From: UBA2266 sp964406945
GTDB taxonomy: Bacteria; Planctomycetota; Phycisphaerae; Sedimentisphaerales; Anaerobacaceae
Reading direction: 5' to 3'
NCBI GenBank assembly: GCA_964406945.1
Contig: CAYOTO010000071.1
Coordinates: 1 to 13,519 of the forward strand
Length of the DNA: 13,519 nucleotides
The notes under the pieces are model-generated. The model worked only from the letters and a program-made list of their open reading frames with translations. It was not told the origin of the DNA and did no database searches. This document shows positions 6,339 through 13,519 of the stretch, one piece after another; within the stretch, counting starts at the first letter, position 1; each line of letters begins with the position of its first letter. Position numbers and translations under genes: made by a program.

Positions 6339-7631
6339 GTGTTTGTTTTCCGACTAAAACGTACGATCAAACTCGGGGCCAAGAGCCTGTGGATGCATCG
6401 TCTGCGCTCTACTCTTACGGCGCTGGGCATAGTATTCGGTGTCTCTTCAGTAATCGCCATGCTCGCAATCGGCGAGGGGGCCAGTCAGGAAGCGCAGGAG
6501 CAAATCTCGCGGCTCGGCTCGCAGAATATCATTCTCAGGACCATAAAACCCGCCGAGGAAAGAACCGCCCAGACAGACAGCGGTCAGGTCCAGGCGTACG
6601 GTCTTACTTACGTGGACGCTCAAAGAATCGATGAGACTATACCGCAGGTGGACACAGTTGTTCCCAAGCGACTGGTGACATACCAGACCTGGTATAGAAA
6701 CCGTGTAATAACCGCACAGGTCGTCGGTTCGGTGCCATGGTATCCCGACGTACATCCGATCAGACTCAGGCGGGGACGCTTTCTATCGCAGCTCGATATG
6801 GATTACGAACAGAGGGTGTGCGTGGTAGACGACCAGATAATCGAACAGCTTTTCGTCGTGGATGACCCCGTAGACGCCGACGTAAGGATAGGCGACAAAT
6901 ACTACAAGGTTGTCGGTGTCGTATCTTCGGCCGGGCCGATAGGATCCGGGTCCGAATCAGGTTCGGACGGCCAGAACCGGGCAGGCGGCGTCGCCGGGAA
7001 CGTCTACATACCGCTGACGGCCTTCAGGAGCAGTTTCGGCGAAATAACAGTTCAATTCGGCGGAGGCTCCAGACAGGCTGAAAAAGTCGAACTGCAGGAG
7101 GTAACCGTCAAGGTCAAATCCACCGAGGACGTCTTGCCCACGCGCGATATTCTCGAGGAAATGCTGCGCAACACGCACGAAAAGAAGGATTACCAGGTCG
7201 TAGTTCCGCTGGAGCTGCTGCGTCAGGCCGCCAGGACTAAGAAGATATTCTCAATAGTCCTGGGTTCTATTGCGGCGATTTCACTGCTGGTCGGCGGCAT
7301 AGGTATTATGAATATTATGCTTGCGACGGTCAGCGAAAGAACACGCGAGATCGGAATCCGTCGGGCGCTCGGTGCAAAAAAACGCGACATCGTCATCCAG
7401 TTTCTTTCCGAAACACTTATGCTCACCCTTATCGGGGGTATTCTCGGTATTGTCACAGGGTGCTTCATACCGATTCTGGTAACCAGATTCGGCAATATGC
7501 CTACGGTCATAACGGGCACTTCACTGCTGCTGGCTTTCGGAATCAGCGCCGCGGTAGGGCTGACCTTCGGCATGTACCCGGCGTACAGAGCGGCCAACAT
7601 GGACCCGATAGTCTCGCTTCGCCACGAGTAA
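6339..7631 (+). CDS. MacB/FtsX-family ABC transporter permease
   Basis: A 430-residue inner-membrane permease that pairs with the preceding ATPase. One N-terminal membrane helix lies at about 24-44 (TLTALGIVFGVSSVIAMLAI), then a periplasmic MacB core of about 250 residues (opening GEGASQEAQEQI). Three more helices follow at about 303-328, 358-385 and 393-412, within the FtsX domain. The cytoplasmic loop TVSERTREIGIRRALGAKKR between helices 2 and 3 is the conserved coupling region, and the C-terminus YPAYRAANMDPIVSLRHE is standard. Unlike E. coli MacB, ATPase and permease are separate proteins. The start is uncertain: GTG 6339 puts KRTIKLGAKSLW at the usual distance before helix 1 and has AAGAAAAG just upstream; TTG 6318 is possible. 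The 70-nt gap after the ATPase includes a GC-rich 12-bp palindrome at 6288-6299. Last gene of the efflux operon. Confidence 0.93.
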   Translation: MFVFRLKRTIKLGAKSLWMHRLRSTLTALGIVFGVSSVIAMLAIGEGASQEAQEQISRLGSQNIILRTIKPAEERTAQTDSGQVQAYGLTYVDAQRIDETIPQVDTVVPKRLVTYQTWYRNRVITAQVVGSVPWYPDVHPIRLRRGRFLSQLDMDYEQRVCVVDDQIIEQLFVVDDPVDADVRIGDKYYKVVGVVSSAGPIGSGSESGSDGQNRAGGVAGNVYIPLTAFRSSFGEITVQFGGGSRQAEKVELQEVTVKVKSTEDVLPTRDILEEMLRNTHEKKDYQVVVPLELLRQAARTKKIFSIVLGSIAAISLLVGGIGIMNIMLATVSERTREIGIRRALGAKKRDIVIQFLSETLMLTLIGGILGIVTGCFIPILVTRFGNMPTVITGTSLLLAFGISAAVGLTFGMYPAYRAANMDPIVSLRHE

Positions 7632-7639
7632 TTGTTCGC

Positions 7640-9163
7640 CTAGCCGGGATTCAACTGAGTTGCACCCGAAGCCGACACCACTTTCTGCGGACCTGCTTTG
7701 GGTAACATAAAGCACAGATTATTACCCCGTTTCTCGTGGCTCTCCAGCCACAGACAGCCCCCGTGCATTTCCACAAGTTCCTTGGACGTTGAAAGCGCAA
7801 GCGGAAGGCTTCCTTCGGCCAGGCATTCCAAGTGTCTGCCGCTTGGCTCGGGACACTTCAGAACTCTTCCCGTCGTCGAATCCTGTCGTGCAGGTCCGTC
7901 GTCGAGGACCTCGACCGTAGTCTCCTGGCCCATATCTTTAACTTTTACGGTTATGTGCGCGTCCGCCTGAACCGTCTCCATGGCATTCCAGATAAGATTT
8001 GCAATCACCTGCTCGGTTCTTGCCCTGTCCGCGTGGACTTTTACCTCGTAATCGGGTGCTTCGAAGTTCAGCCGCAGCTTCGCCTGCCGTGCCCACTGTA
8101 TGCAGGCCTCTGTAATTTTACGAGCTGCGGCGACCAAATCGAATTCTTCAATTTCGAGCTGTATTTTCGCGGCGCCGATTTGAGAAATAGCCAGGAAATT
8201 GGCGATCATGCCGTCGGTGCGGTTCAGCGTCAGCAGCGCTCTTTCCAAGTCCCGCGCTGTTTTTGAGTCACGTTCGCACTCCCGAATCGCATCATCAATG
8301 CCGCCCCTGAGTTGGGCGATGTATTCGACCAGTTGCCTGGACATCGTCACACCTATTTCGCCTGTCAGACGGCTTCGATCCCGGAGCTTGTCATTGGTCG
8401 TTCGCAGTTCCTCTTCGACGGAGAGTCTGTCGCTTATATCCCGGGCTATTCCGACTATGGCCACATCCCTGCCGCTTTCGTCTTTTATAATTGACCTGGA
8501 AAGCGCAACCGGAAAAACGCCGCCGTCCTTGCGTTTGTGGTAGTACCCCATCTCCGATTTGCCGTCTTTACCGCGGATTTCGAAGACGGTTCGTGTGTTT
8601 TCACTTTGCGGCGCCGCTATCCAGAGTAAGCTGCTGTTCTTGCCGAGAATCTCACCCGATGCATAACCGTATGTCCGGCAAAAAGCTTTGTTCACAAATA
8701 AAACCTTGTCGTCCATGTCTGTTACGTAAACGCTCTCATCGGTGCTCATCACCGCACCGGAAAGCAGCCGAAGATTGTCTTCCGTGCGACGGTGAGCAAC
8801 CGCGTTCTCAATCGTGATAGGCACGGCTTTCAGGTAGTTGCGGTCCAGATCCTTGATCAAATAGTCGTAAGCGCCGGCTCGCCAGGCGTTAACAGCCACT
8901 TCTTCATCCCCGGTTCCAGTGACAAGGATGACCGGGCAATGCTTTACCATTTTTAGAATATCGAAACCCGTCCCGTCTCCCAGCCGGTAATCGGTAACGA
9001 CTACGTCAAAACGCATTTGCGAAAGGACTCGCTCCGCTTCGGCTATGGACCGGGCGGCGGTATAGTTGTACGGAAGGTTTTCGTCGGCGATCAGTTTCTC
9101 GAAGGCGAGTCGGTCGAGTTCGTTGTCTTCCACGAGAAACAGGTTGTAATAAGCGCTTTTCAT
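7640..9163 (-). CDS. Receiver-PAS protein with a degenerate histidine-kinase core (putative pseudokinase)
   Basis: A 507-residue soluble signalling protein. Residues 1-125 are a complete response-regulator receiver: acidic pair E12/D13, phospho-acceptor D58 (TDYRLGDG), T82 and K104. Residues about 131-250 form a PAS domain (VYVTDMDDKVLFVNKAF; GIARDISDR). Residues 265-507 align with a HisKA plus HATPase_c core, but the H-box reads MSRQL with R276 where the phospho-accepting His belongs, and there is no histidine between residues 210 and 376. The N-box is intact (N389, N393). The G1 box reads DDGPA (421-425) instead of DxGxG, and the G2 box reads GSLPLA (451-456) instead of the glycine-rich consensus. 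The C-terminus (KELVEMHGG...LWLES) is normal, so there is no frameshift. ATG 9163 has GGCGGGGGC upstream, 14 nt after the kinase gene stop. Probably receives phosphate from that kinase; no DNA-binding domain is present. Confidence 0.9.
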   Translation of the reverse strand: MKSAYYNLFLVEDNELDRLAFEKLIADENLPYNYTAARSIAEAERVLSQMRFDVVVTDYRLGDGTGFDILKMVKHCPVILVTGTGDEEVAVNAWRAGAYDYLIKDLDRNYLKAVPITIENAVAHRRTEDNLRLLSGAVMSTDESVYVTDMDDKVLFVNKAFCRTYGYASGEILGKNSSLLWIAAPQSENTRTVFEIRGKDGKSEMGYYHKRKDGGVFPVALSRSIIKDESGRDVAIVGIARDISDRLSVEEELRTTNDKLRDRSRLTGEIGVTMSRQLVEYIAQLRGGIDDAIRECERDSKTARDLERALLTLNRTDGMIANFLAISQIGAAKIQLEIEEFDLVAAARKITEACIQWARQAKLRLNFEAPDYEVKVHADRARTEQVIANLIWNAMETVQADAHITVKVKDMGQETTVEVLDDGPARQDSTTGRVLKCPEPSGRHLECLAEGSLPLALSTSKELVEMHGGCLWLESHEKRGNNLCFMLPKAGPQKVVSASGATQLNPG

Positions 9164-9177
9164 GAGTTTGCCCCCGC

Positions 9178-12100
9178 CTATATATCCTCAAGGTTGAACC
9201 GGTGCCGTTGAGAACTGAGTTTCTTCTTCAAAGTAAAGTAGAATGTGCTGCCCTTGCCAGGCGTGGATTCCACCCAAATCCGTCCGCCGTACATTTCGAC
9301 GATCTTTTTGGCCACAGTCAGGCCCACACCGCTGCTTTCGGATTCATCACCGGGCTGCAATGTTTGAAATATGTCAAATATCTTGTCGAAATACTGCTTT
9401 TCGATGCCGGGGCCGTTGTCGGCGATGCTGAACAGCCACGAGTCGTCCTCGCTCTCACAGGCGATCCGAATTACCCCTTGCGGTTTGTCCATGTATTTAA
9501 CCGCGTTGCTTATCAGATTTTGGAAAACCTGTTCGATGCGGGTGCGTCCACATTTGACGGTCGGCAGCCGGTCTTCTATTTCGATTCTTATATTCTCAGG
9601 GGGCGAAACCATCTCAATAACATCGGCAACCAGTTTATTCAGGTCCACTCTGGAGACGGCCTCCTCACTGCGGCTGACGCGAGAATAAGCCAGTACCCCG
9701 TCTATCAGTTTCTCCATCTTTTTGACCCGCCCCGTCAACATTTCCAGGTGCTCTGTGCTCTGCGGGCTAAGCGTCTCGGCGCAATCGGATTCAATCCAAG
9801 ATGCGAGTGTGGCAATGCCCCGCAAAGGCGCTTTTAAATCATGCGAAACAATATAGGCGAAGTCCTTCAAGTCTTTGTTCGCGGTTGCCAGTCTCTTGAG
9901 AAGACGGTTCTGGCGTTGCTCGAAGAGTTTGCGTTCGGTGATATCCACGGCGTACTCTATGATTTCGGAAACCTCGCCCTGTCTGTCGAAGACAGGATAG
10001 CCGTGAATCTCTATATACATTTCGCGCCCGCTTTTATCTTTGTGGATATGCTCAACGGTAACCGGCTTTCGGGTCTTCTTAATAATTTCGATAGGGCATT
10101 CATCCTGGGACAGAGTGCAGGGTTCGGTGCGGCCGTGCGTACAGGCATAACAGGTCACGTCTCCGGTCCAGAATCCTTTTTCAAAAGCCGTATTGGCCAT
10201 TTTGATTTCAAAAGTCTCGGCGTCAACCACGTAGAACGGATGTGTGAGAGATTCCAGTATAGTATTGAGAAATTCGTTCCGTTCGCTCAGTTGTTCCCTG
10301 CTTTTGCGCAAGGCCTGATCGGTTTTGCTGCGCTGGGTAATATCGTGAGCTATGCCCTCGACGGCAACGACACGGTCGTTTTCGAAAACTGGGTGCTCGG
10401 TGACCTCCAACAGATGCGTTTCGCCGTTAACATCTCGGACTTCCGCCTCGTATGTGGGTTGTTCAATGCCCTGAATGCTCAGTTCCGTGTGTCTGATGCA
10501 ATCGGCGTTGACGGGGTTATCGGTCAGCAGCTCAGAATAACTGGCGGCAAATTCATCTTCTTCGTAACCCAGCACCTCACGGGCCGAGCGACTGACATAG
10601 GTGAACCGCCCTTCCGTGTCGTGCTTATAAAAGAAATACTCCGGGCCCAGGTCTTCGACAAGTCGGCGGTACTTTTCTTCACTGGCTGCCAGTTGCCGCT
10701 CTGTTTGTTTGCGATCGCTGATGTCGCTGCTGTAGAGGTAAACCGACTTTGTTTCTGCATCTTTTTTGAAGGTTAAAAGAAAGGTTTTGGAGCCTACCGT
10801 CTGTTCCGTCTGTGACGGTTCGGATTCCGACAGTTCGGCAAGATAAGGCTTTTCGAGCCAGTCAAACAGATCATAGAGCGACCGTCCTTCCAGAGGTGCA
10901 CCGAAAGCTTCCTCCGCCGCCGGATTGTGGGCGATAATCTCTCCGTCGTACTTTGAGCGGAGTGAAGGCGCCGGATCCTGGTCCAGAAATGAGGCCTGAG
11001 CCCTTATTTGTGCTTCGGCGGCCTTGCGTTGCGTGATATCCCGACCGACGGCCAGGACATACCGAATGCCGTCCTGCCGGATGATCTTGGCCGTTATTTC
11101 CACCGGAAATACAGTTCCGTTACTGCGACGGTGGCTGGTCTCGATAGTGAGAAACTCCCTGTCTGCGGCCAGATCGACCCACTTAAGCCATGACTGTCTG
11201 TCCACAGCGATTTCGGCGTCGATATCCGGCACTTGCATATCTAGCAAATGCTCACGGGAATACTGGAGACTTTCACAAGCACGGTCATTCACGTCCAACA
11301 GGCGCGCAGTAGCCGGATCGATCACAAAGACGGCTTCATTCGACTGATCCAGAAGGTTGCGGAACAAACGAAGCCTGTGTTCCGACAGTTTGTGTTCGGC
11401 GATCCCACTGATTTGCTCGGCCACTATTTCAAGAATTCTTCCTTCTCCGTTGAGCCGGTCAACTGTCGCTGTTTCGTCTTCAGGCCCTATATAGCACACC
11501 GAGATGCGGCCGGCCTCTCTGTCCTCGATCCTCAACGGCGCATGTTGACAGATTTCACTGTCTACGAAATTGTCCGATTGGTAACTTTGTCCCTGGTAGG
11601 TTAATCTGACCGCGGTATTGTCGATGCTTCTATATGCTGTGCGGATAGTTTCCACAACCTCGACAAGTACTTCTTTCAGTTCCGTTTCGCGGTTTTCCAG
11701 AAGATGCGACAGGCTGAAAAGACAGTTGATCTCGCGAACCCGGTCCTCAAGTTCCTGCTGTATCGCCTGCCTTTCTTCTATCTCTTCTTCAAGCCGTGCG
11801 TTGGTCTGGGACAAATCGCGCGTTCGTTCGGCTACCTTCTTCTCCAGGTAGTCTCGCGCTTGTTTCAATGCCGCCGCCATTTCATTGAAGCCGCGGGCCA
11901 ACTCGGTGAATTCATCCTCTCCGGCTATGGAGACCCTTGCATCCAGGTTGCCCGAAGTTAGCTCTCTGACCGCCTCGTTGAGCTTAGCTACACGACGGCT
12001 GATTGCCCGTGAGAGAAAGGCGGCAATAAACAAAGACAGGATTACAGCGGCAATAGTAAGGCCGGTATTCGTGGCAACGAACTCGCGTCCAATTTTCGTA

Positions 12101-12249
12101 ACGGATTCGTCGTCGAGACCGGCCTCGTAGAGAGTATTTCTAAGAACATAGTTGCTGGTTATCGCCACAGATACGCCCAATACTGTCACGGCCAATAGAA
12201 AAGCAACCAGCAGATTGTTGCGAAAACTCGATTTTCGGCTCTTGCCCAT
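9178..12249 (-). CDS. Transmembrane HAMP-GAF-like-4xPAS sensor histidine kinase
   Basis: A 1023-residue inner-membrane sensor kinase. The N-terminus has two membrane helices (about 11-30 and 61-83) around a periplasmic loop of only about 30 residues, so most sensing is probably cytoplasmic. A HAMP linker (about 84-128), a coiled coil (132-176), a GAF-like region (175-295) and four PAS domains (about 298-408, 410-515, 524-645, 657-775) follow. The fourth PAS carries Cys700, Cys703, Cys711 and Cys718. The HisKA H-box VSHDLKAPLRG has the phospho-accepting H803; the ATPase domain has N915, the G1 box DNGPG (944-948) and G2 box GVGL (974-977), all intact. The H-box wording resembles phytochrome-type kinases that work with a separate receiver, which fits the receiver gene 14 nt downstream. 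ATG 12249 lies 2 nt after the transporter stop codon, which fixes the start and suggests translational coupling. Signal unknown. Confidence 0.93.
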   Translation of the reverse strand: MGKSRKSSFRNNLLVAFLLAVTVLGVSVAITSNYVLRNTLYEAGLDDESVTKIGREFVATNTGLTIAAVILSLFIAAFLSRAISRRVAKLNEAVRELTSGNLDARVSIAGEDEFTELARGFNEMAAALKQARDYLEKKVAERTRDLSQTNARLEEEIEERQAIQQELEDRVREINCLFSLSHLLENRETELKEVLVEVVETIRTAYRSIDNTAVRLTYQGQSYQSDNFVDSEICQHAPLRIEDREAGRISVCYIGPEDETATVDRLNGEGRILEIVAEQISGIAEHKLSEHRLRLFRNLLDQSNEAVFVIDPATARLLDVNDRACESLQYSREHLLDMQVPDIDAEIAVDRQSWLKWVDLAADREFLTIETSHRRSNGTVFPVEITAKIIRQDGIRYVLAVGRDITQRKAAEAQIRAQASFLDQDPAPSLRSKYDGEIIAHNPAAEEAFGAPLEGRSLYDLFDWLEKPYLAELSESEPSQTEQTVGSKTFLLTFKKDAETKSVYLYSSDISDRKQTERQLAASEEKYRRLVEDLGPEYFFYKHDTEGRFTYVSRSAREVLGYEEDEFAASYSELLTDNPVNADCIRHTELSIQGIEQPTYEAEVRDVNGETHLLEVTEHPVFENDRVVAVEGIAHDITQRSKTDQALRKSREQLSERNEFLNTILESLTHPFYVVDAETFEIKMANTAFEKGFWTGDVTCYACTHGRTEPCTLSQDECPIEIIKKTRKPVTVEHIHKDKSGREMYIEIHGYPVFDRQGEVSEIIEYAVDITERKLFEQRQNRLLKRLATANKDLKDFAYIVSHDLKAPLRGIATLASWIESDCAETLSPQSTEHLEMLTGRVKKMEKLIDGVLAYSRVSRSEEAVSRVDLNKLVADVIEMVSPPENIRIEIEDRLPTVKCGRTRIEQVFQNLISNAVKYMDKPQGVIRIACESEDDSWLFSIADNGPGIEKQYFDKIFDIFQTLQPGDESESSGVGLTVAKKIVEMYGGRIWVESTPGKGSTFYFTLKKKLSSQRHRFNLEDI

Positions 12250-12251
12250 GA

Positions 12252-13274
12252 CTAAAATAATCCGAATACTGCCGAGCCTGCGAAAAACGTAATGATCGCC
12301 GCACAAAAGCCTGCGAAAGCCATGATCAGTGCCTTCATGCCTCTGTTGCTGAGCAGCTCTCGTACGTCGGCATTAAGGCCTACGGCCGCCATAACCACCG
12401 ACCAGGAAATACTGTAAGCAGGGCCGACGAGCGGCACGAGATTTGTTTCATACCAGCGCCACTGGGTTTTGCAGGCGACGGTACCGGCAATGCCTCCGGC
12501 CAGGTATACCCACAGGACCCACGGCACACTGAACTTCCTTCGAGCAAGACTGCTTAAAACGGGGACGGCCACCAGAAGAGCAAGGTACTTCGTGCTCTTG
12601 ATTGATAATGCCAGTTTTTCAACAACAGGGGGCTGAACTTCTTCGGGCAGGAAAGGAACGCTTCGCGCCGCGGTCTCGACAAAGCCGGTCATCTGCAGGA
12701 CTGTTCCCGACAACAGTGCATAGGTGCGATTCGTAATGTTGGTGCTTGTCGCTAAGAACGGCAGGATCATGAACAGACCTACAATCGCCGAAAAAGTGAC
12801 TGCCAGCAGCGATATGGACACGTCATCGGATTCGGCTTTGACTGTGGGTGAAGTTACGACGATAGCCGAAGCGCCACAGATTGCCGAACCGGTCGCCGTC
12901 AGATAAGTGATCTGTTTGTGCTGGCTAAGCAGTTTTCCGAGAAGCAGTACTACAGCGAAGTATACGATTATTATGAGGGCCGCCAGCAGAAGCACCTTCG
13001 AACGGGGACCGGCCGATCTGTCGAAAGTAAGATTGGCCAGACCGTAAAAGGCCAGACCGAAAGGCAAGAAGATTTTGGGAGCCAGATCAAAACCGCTTCT
13101 GAGCCGGGCCCGTCTTTCTACTATGGTTCCTACACATATTCCGCCTATCATTGACAAGACCAGCGGATCAGCAGCCGGACAGTCGGTCGCATAGTAGATG
13201 CCGTAGCCTATCAGCCCTATCACGACGGCCAGCAGTACCCCGAACGCGTTCTCGCGGCGATTGGTCAAGAGCAA
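12252..13274 (-). CDS. YeiH/UPF0324-family putative sulfate exporter
   Basis: A 340-residue polytopic inner-membrane protein of the UPF0324 (YeiH, PF03601) family, annotated elsewhere as putative sulfate exporters although the substrate has rarely been tested. About ten hydrophobic segments are visible. The family hallmark GSAICGASAIVVTSPTVKA sits at about 129-147, and the C-terminal AAVGLNADVRELLSNRGMKAL is also typical. Length is normal. No ATG exists at the 5' end: I chose TTG 13274, which has AAGGGGAAGAG directly upstream; TTG 13268 and TTG 13304 are alternatives. It is the first gene of a minus-strand operon; its TAG (12252-12254) is 2 nt from the ATG of the sensor kinase, so the two are probably co-translated. 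That coupling hints the kinase senses something related to the transported compound, which is inference. Confidence 0.9.
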   Translation of the reverse strand: MLLTNRRENAFGVLLAVVIGLIGYGIYYATDCPAADPLVLSMIGGICVGTIVERRARLRSGFDLAPKIFLPFGLAFYGLANLTFDRSAGPRSKVLLLAALIIIVYFAVVLLLGKLLSQHKQITYLTATGSAICGASAIVVTSPTVKAESDDVSISLLAVTFSAIVGLFMILPFLATSTNITNRTYALLSGTVLQMTGFVETAARSVPFLPEEVQPPVVEKLALSIKSTKYLALLVAVPVLSSLARRKFSVPWVLWVYLAGGIAGTVACKTQWRWYETNLVPLVGPAYSISWSVVMAAVGLNADVRELLSNRGMKALIMAFAGFCAAIITFFAGSAVFGLF

Positions 13275-13304
13275 CTCTTCCCCTTTAGACGCTCTATAAA
13301 ACAA

Positions 13305-13519
13305 GCGGGTGTTTTTGCAGGTTACCGCGGACTCGCTGCCGCAGGTCTCAGATCACGGCGTAAATGCCGAACTAATTGATGTGGCTGCCGGACTGGACCA
13401 ACAACTCCAGATGTACCCCCAAAAATTAAGCCTGCAATCAGGCGCCCGCACAACGCTTCCCGGTAGAACTATCGTCATTTGCAATACGTCTGTTAACCAA
13501 AGCTGCTCGGTAGTTCGCA
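13305..13519. other. Right-edge region without a confident gene
   Basis: No recognisable product is encoded. One plus-strand frame is open from after the TAA at 13297-13299 to the window end (about 73 codons; possible starts GTG 13309 or TTG 13315), but neither start has a ribosome binding site and the product is unfamiliar. On the minus strand a frame entering from the right edge closes at about 13440 (TGA), and another open from the edge closes near 13357. Any of these may be an edge fragment of a gene outside the window. Confidence 0.4.
13468..13496 (-). promoter_or_regulatory. Weak candidate promoter of the YeiH-kinase operon
   Basis: On the minus strand TTAACA (13491-13496; 5 of 6 to TTGACA) is spaced 17 nt from GATAGT (13468-13473; 4 of 6 to TATAAT). 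It would start transcription near 13462, leaving a leader of about 190 nt before TTG 13274. The match is modest and could be chance. Confidence 0.25.

Noticed and set aside
7652..7662. Short palindrome CAACTGAGTTG near the convergent gene ends, considered as a bidirectional terminator
   Set aside because: The stem is 5 bp with a one-base centre and no T-run follows on either strand.
9841..10776. 311-codon open frame on the plus strand
   Set aside because: It is antisense to the PAS region of the sensor kinase, which has clear PAS and kinase motifs on the other strand.
1..13519. CRISPR array, insertion sequence, integrase, toxin-antitoxin or phage-defence genes
   Set aside because: No regularly spaced repeats, terminal inverted repeats, transposase motifs or known defence domains were seen on either strand.

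Overview
The window reads as an ordinary chromosomal stretch of a Gram-negative bacterium with moderately high GC and several weakly marked GTG/TTG starts. A lipoprotein-type outer-membrane channel, an elongated periplasmic adaptor, a multi-PAS sensor kinase and a (tentative) DUF6345-like protein together suggest a planctomycete, perhaps of the Phycisphaerae. This is inference from gene content; there is no rRNA or other marker to prove it.

Left part (1-1640): the 3' end of a probably secreted DUF6345-like protein runs in from the left edge and stops at a strong intrinsic terminator. A complete PAP2-family membrane phosphatase follows on the plus strand. A tRNA-Cys(GCA) lies on the minus strand, convergent with the phosphatase, with a good sigma-70-like promoter of its own.

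Middle part (1830-7631): a plus-strand operon encodes a complete MacAB-TolC-type tripartite export machine. In order these are the outer-membrane efflux lipoprotein (TolC/OEP family), an HlyD/MacA-type membrane-fusion protein with an unusually long hairpin and a charged C-terminal tail, a MacB/LolD-type ATPase, and a separate MacB/FtsX-type permease. A candidate promoter carrying a direct repeat precedes the first gene. The cargo cannot be read from the sequence.

Right part (7640-13274, minus strand): a three-gene operon in the order YeiH/UPF0324 transporter, then a transmembrane HAMP-GAF-like-4xPAS histidine kinase, then a receiver-PAS-histidine-kinase-like protein. The kinase start codon lies 2 nt after the transporter stop, and the third gene starts 14 nt after the kinase stop. 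The third protein has an intact receiver domain, but its kinase core lacks the phospho-accepting histidine and has degraded ATP-lid motifs, so it looks like a pseudokinase; this is the most interesting point in the window. The kinase upstream is intact and could phosphorylate that receiver. The efflux and signalling operons converge with only 8 nt between their stop codons.

The last 215 bases hold no gene that can be called with confidence. I found no CRISPR array, insertion sequence, phage gene, attachment site or replication origin.
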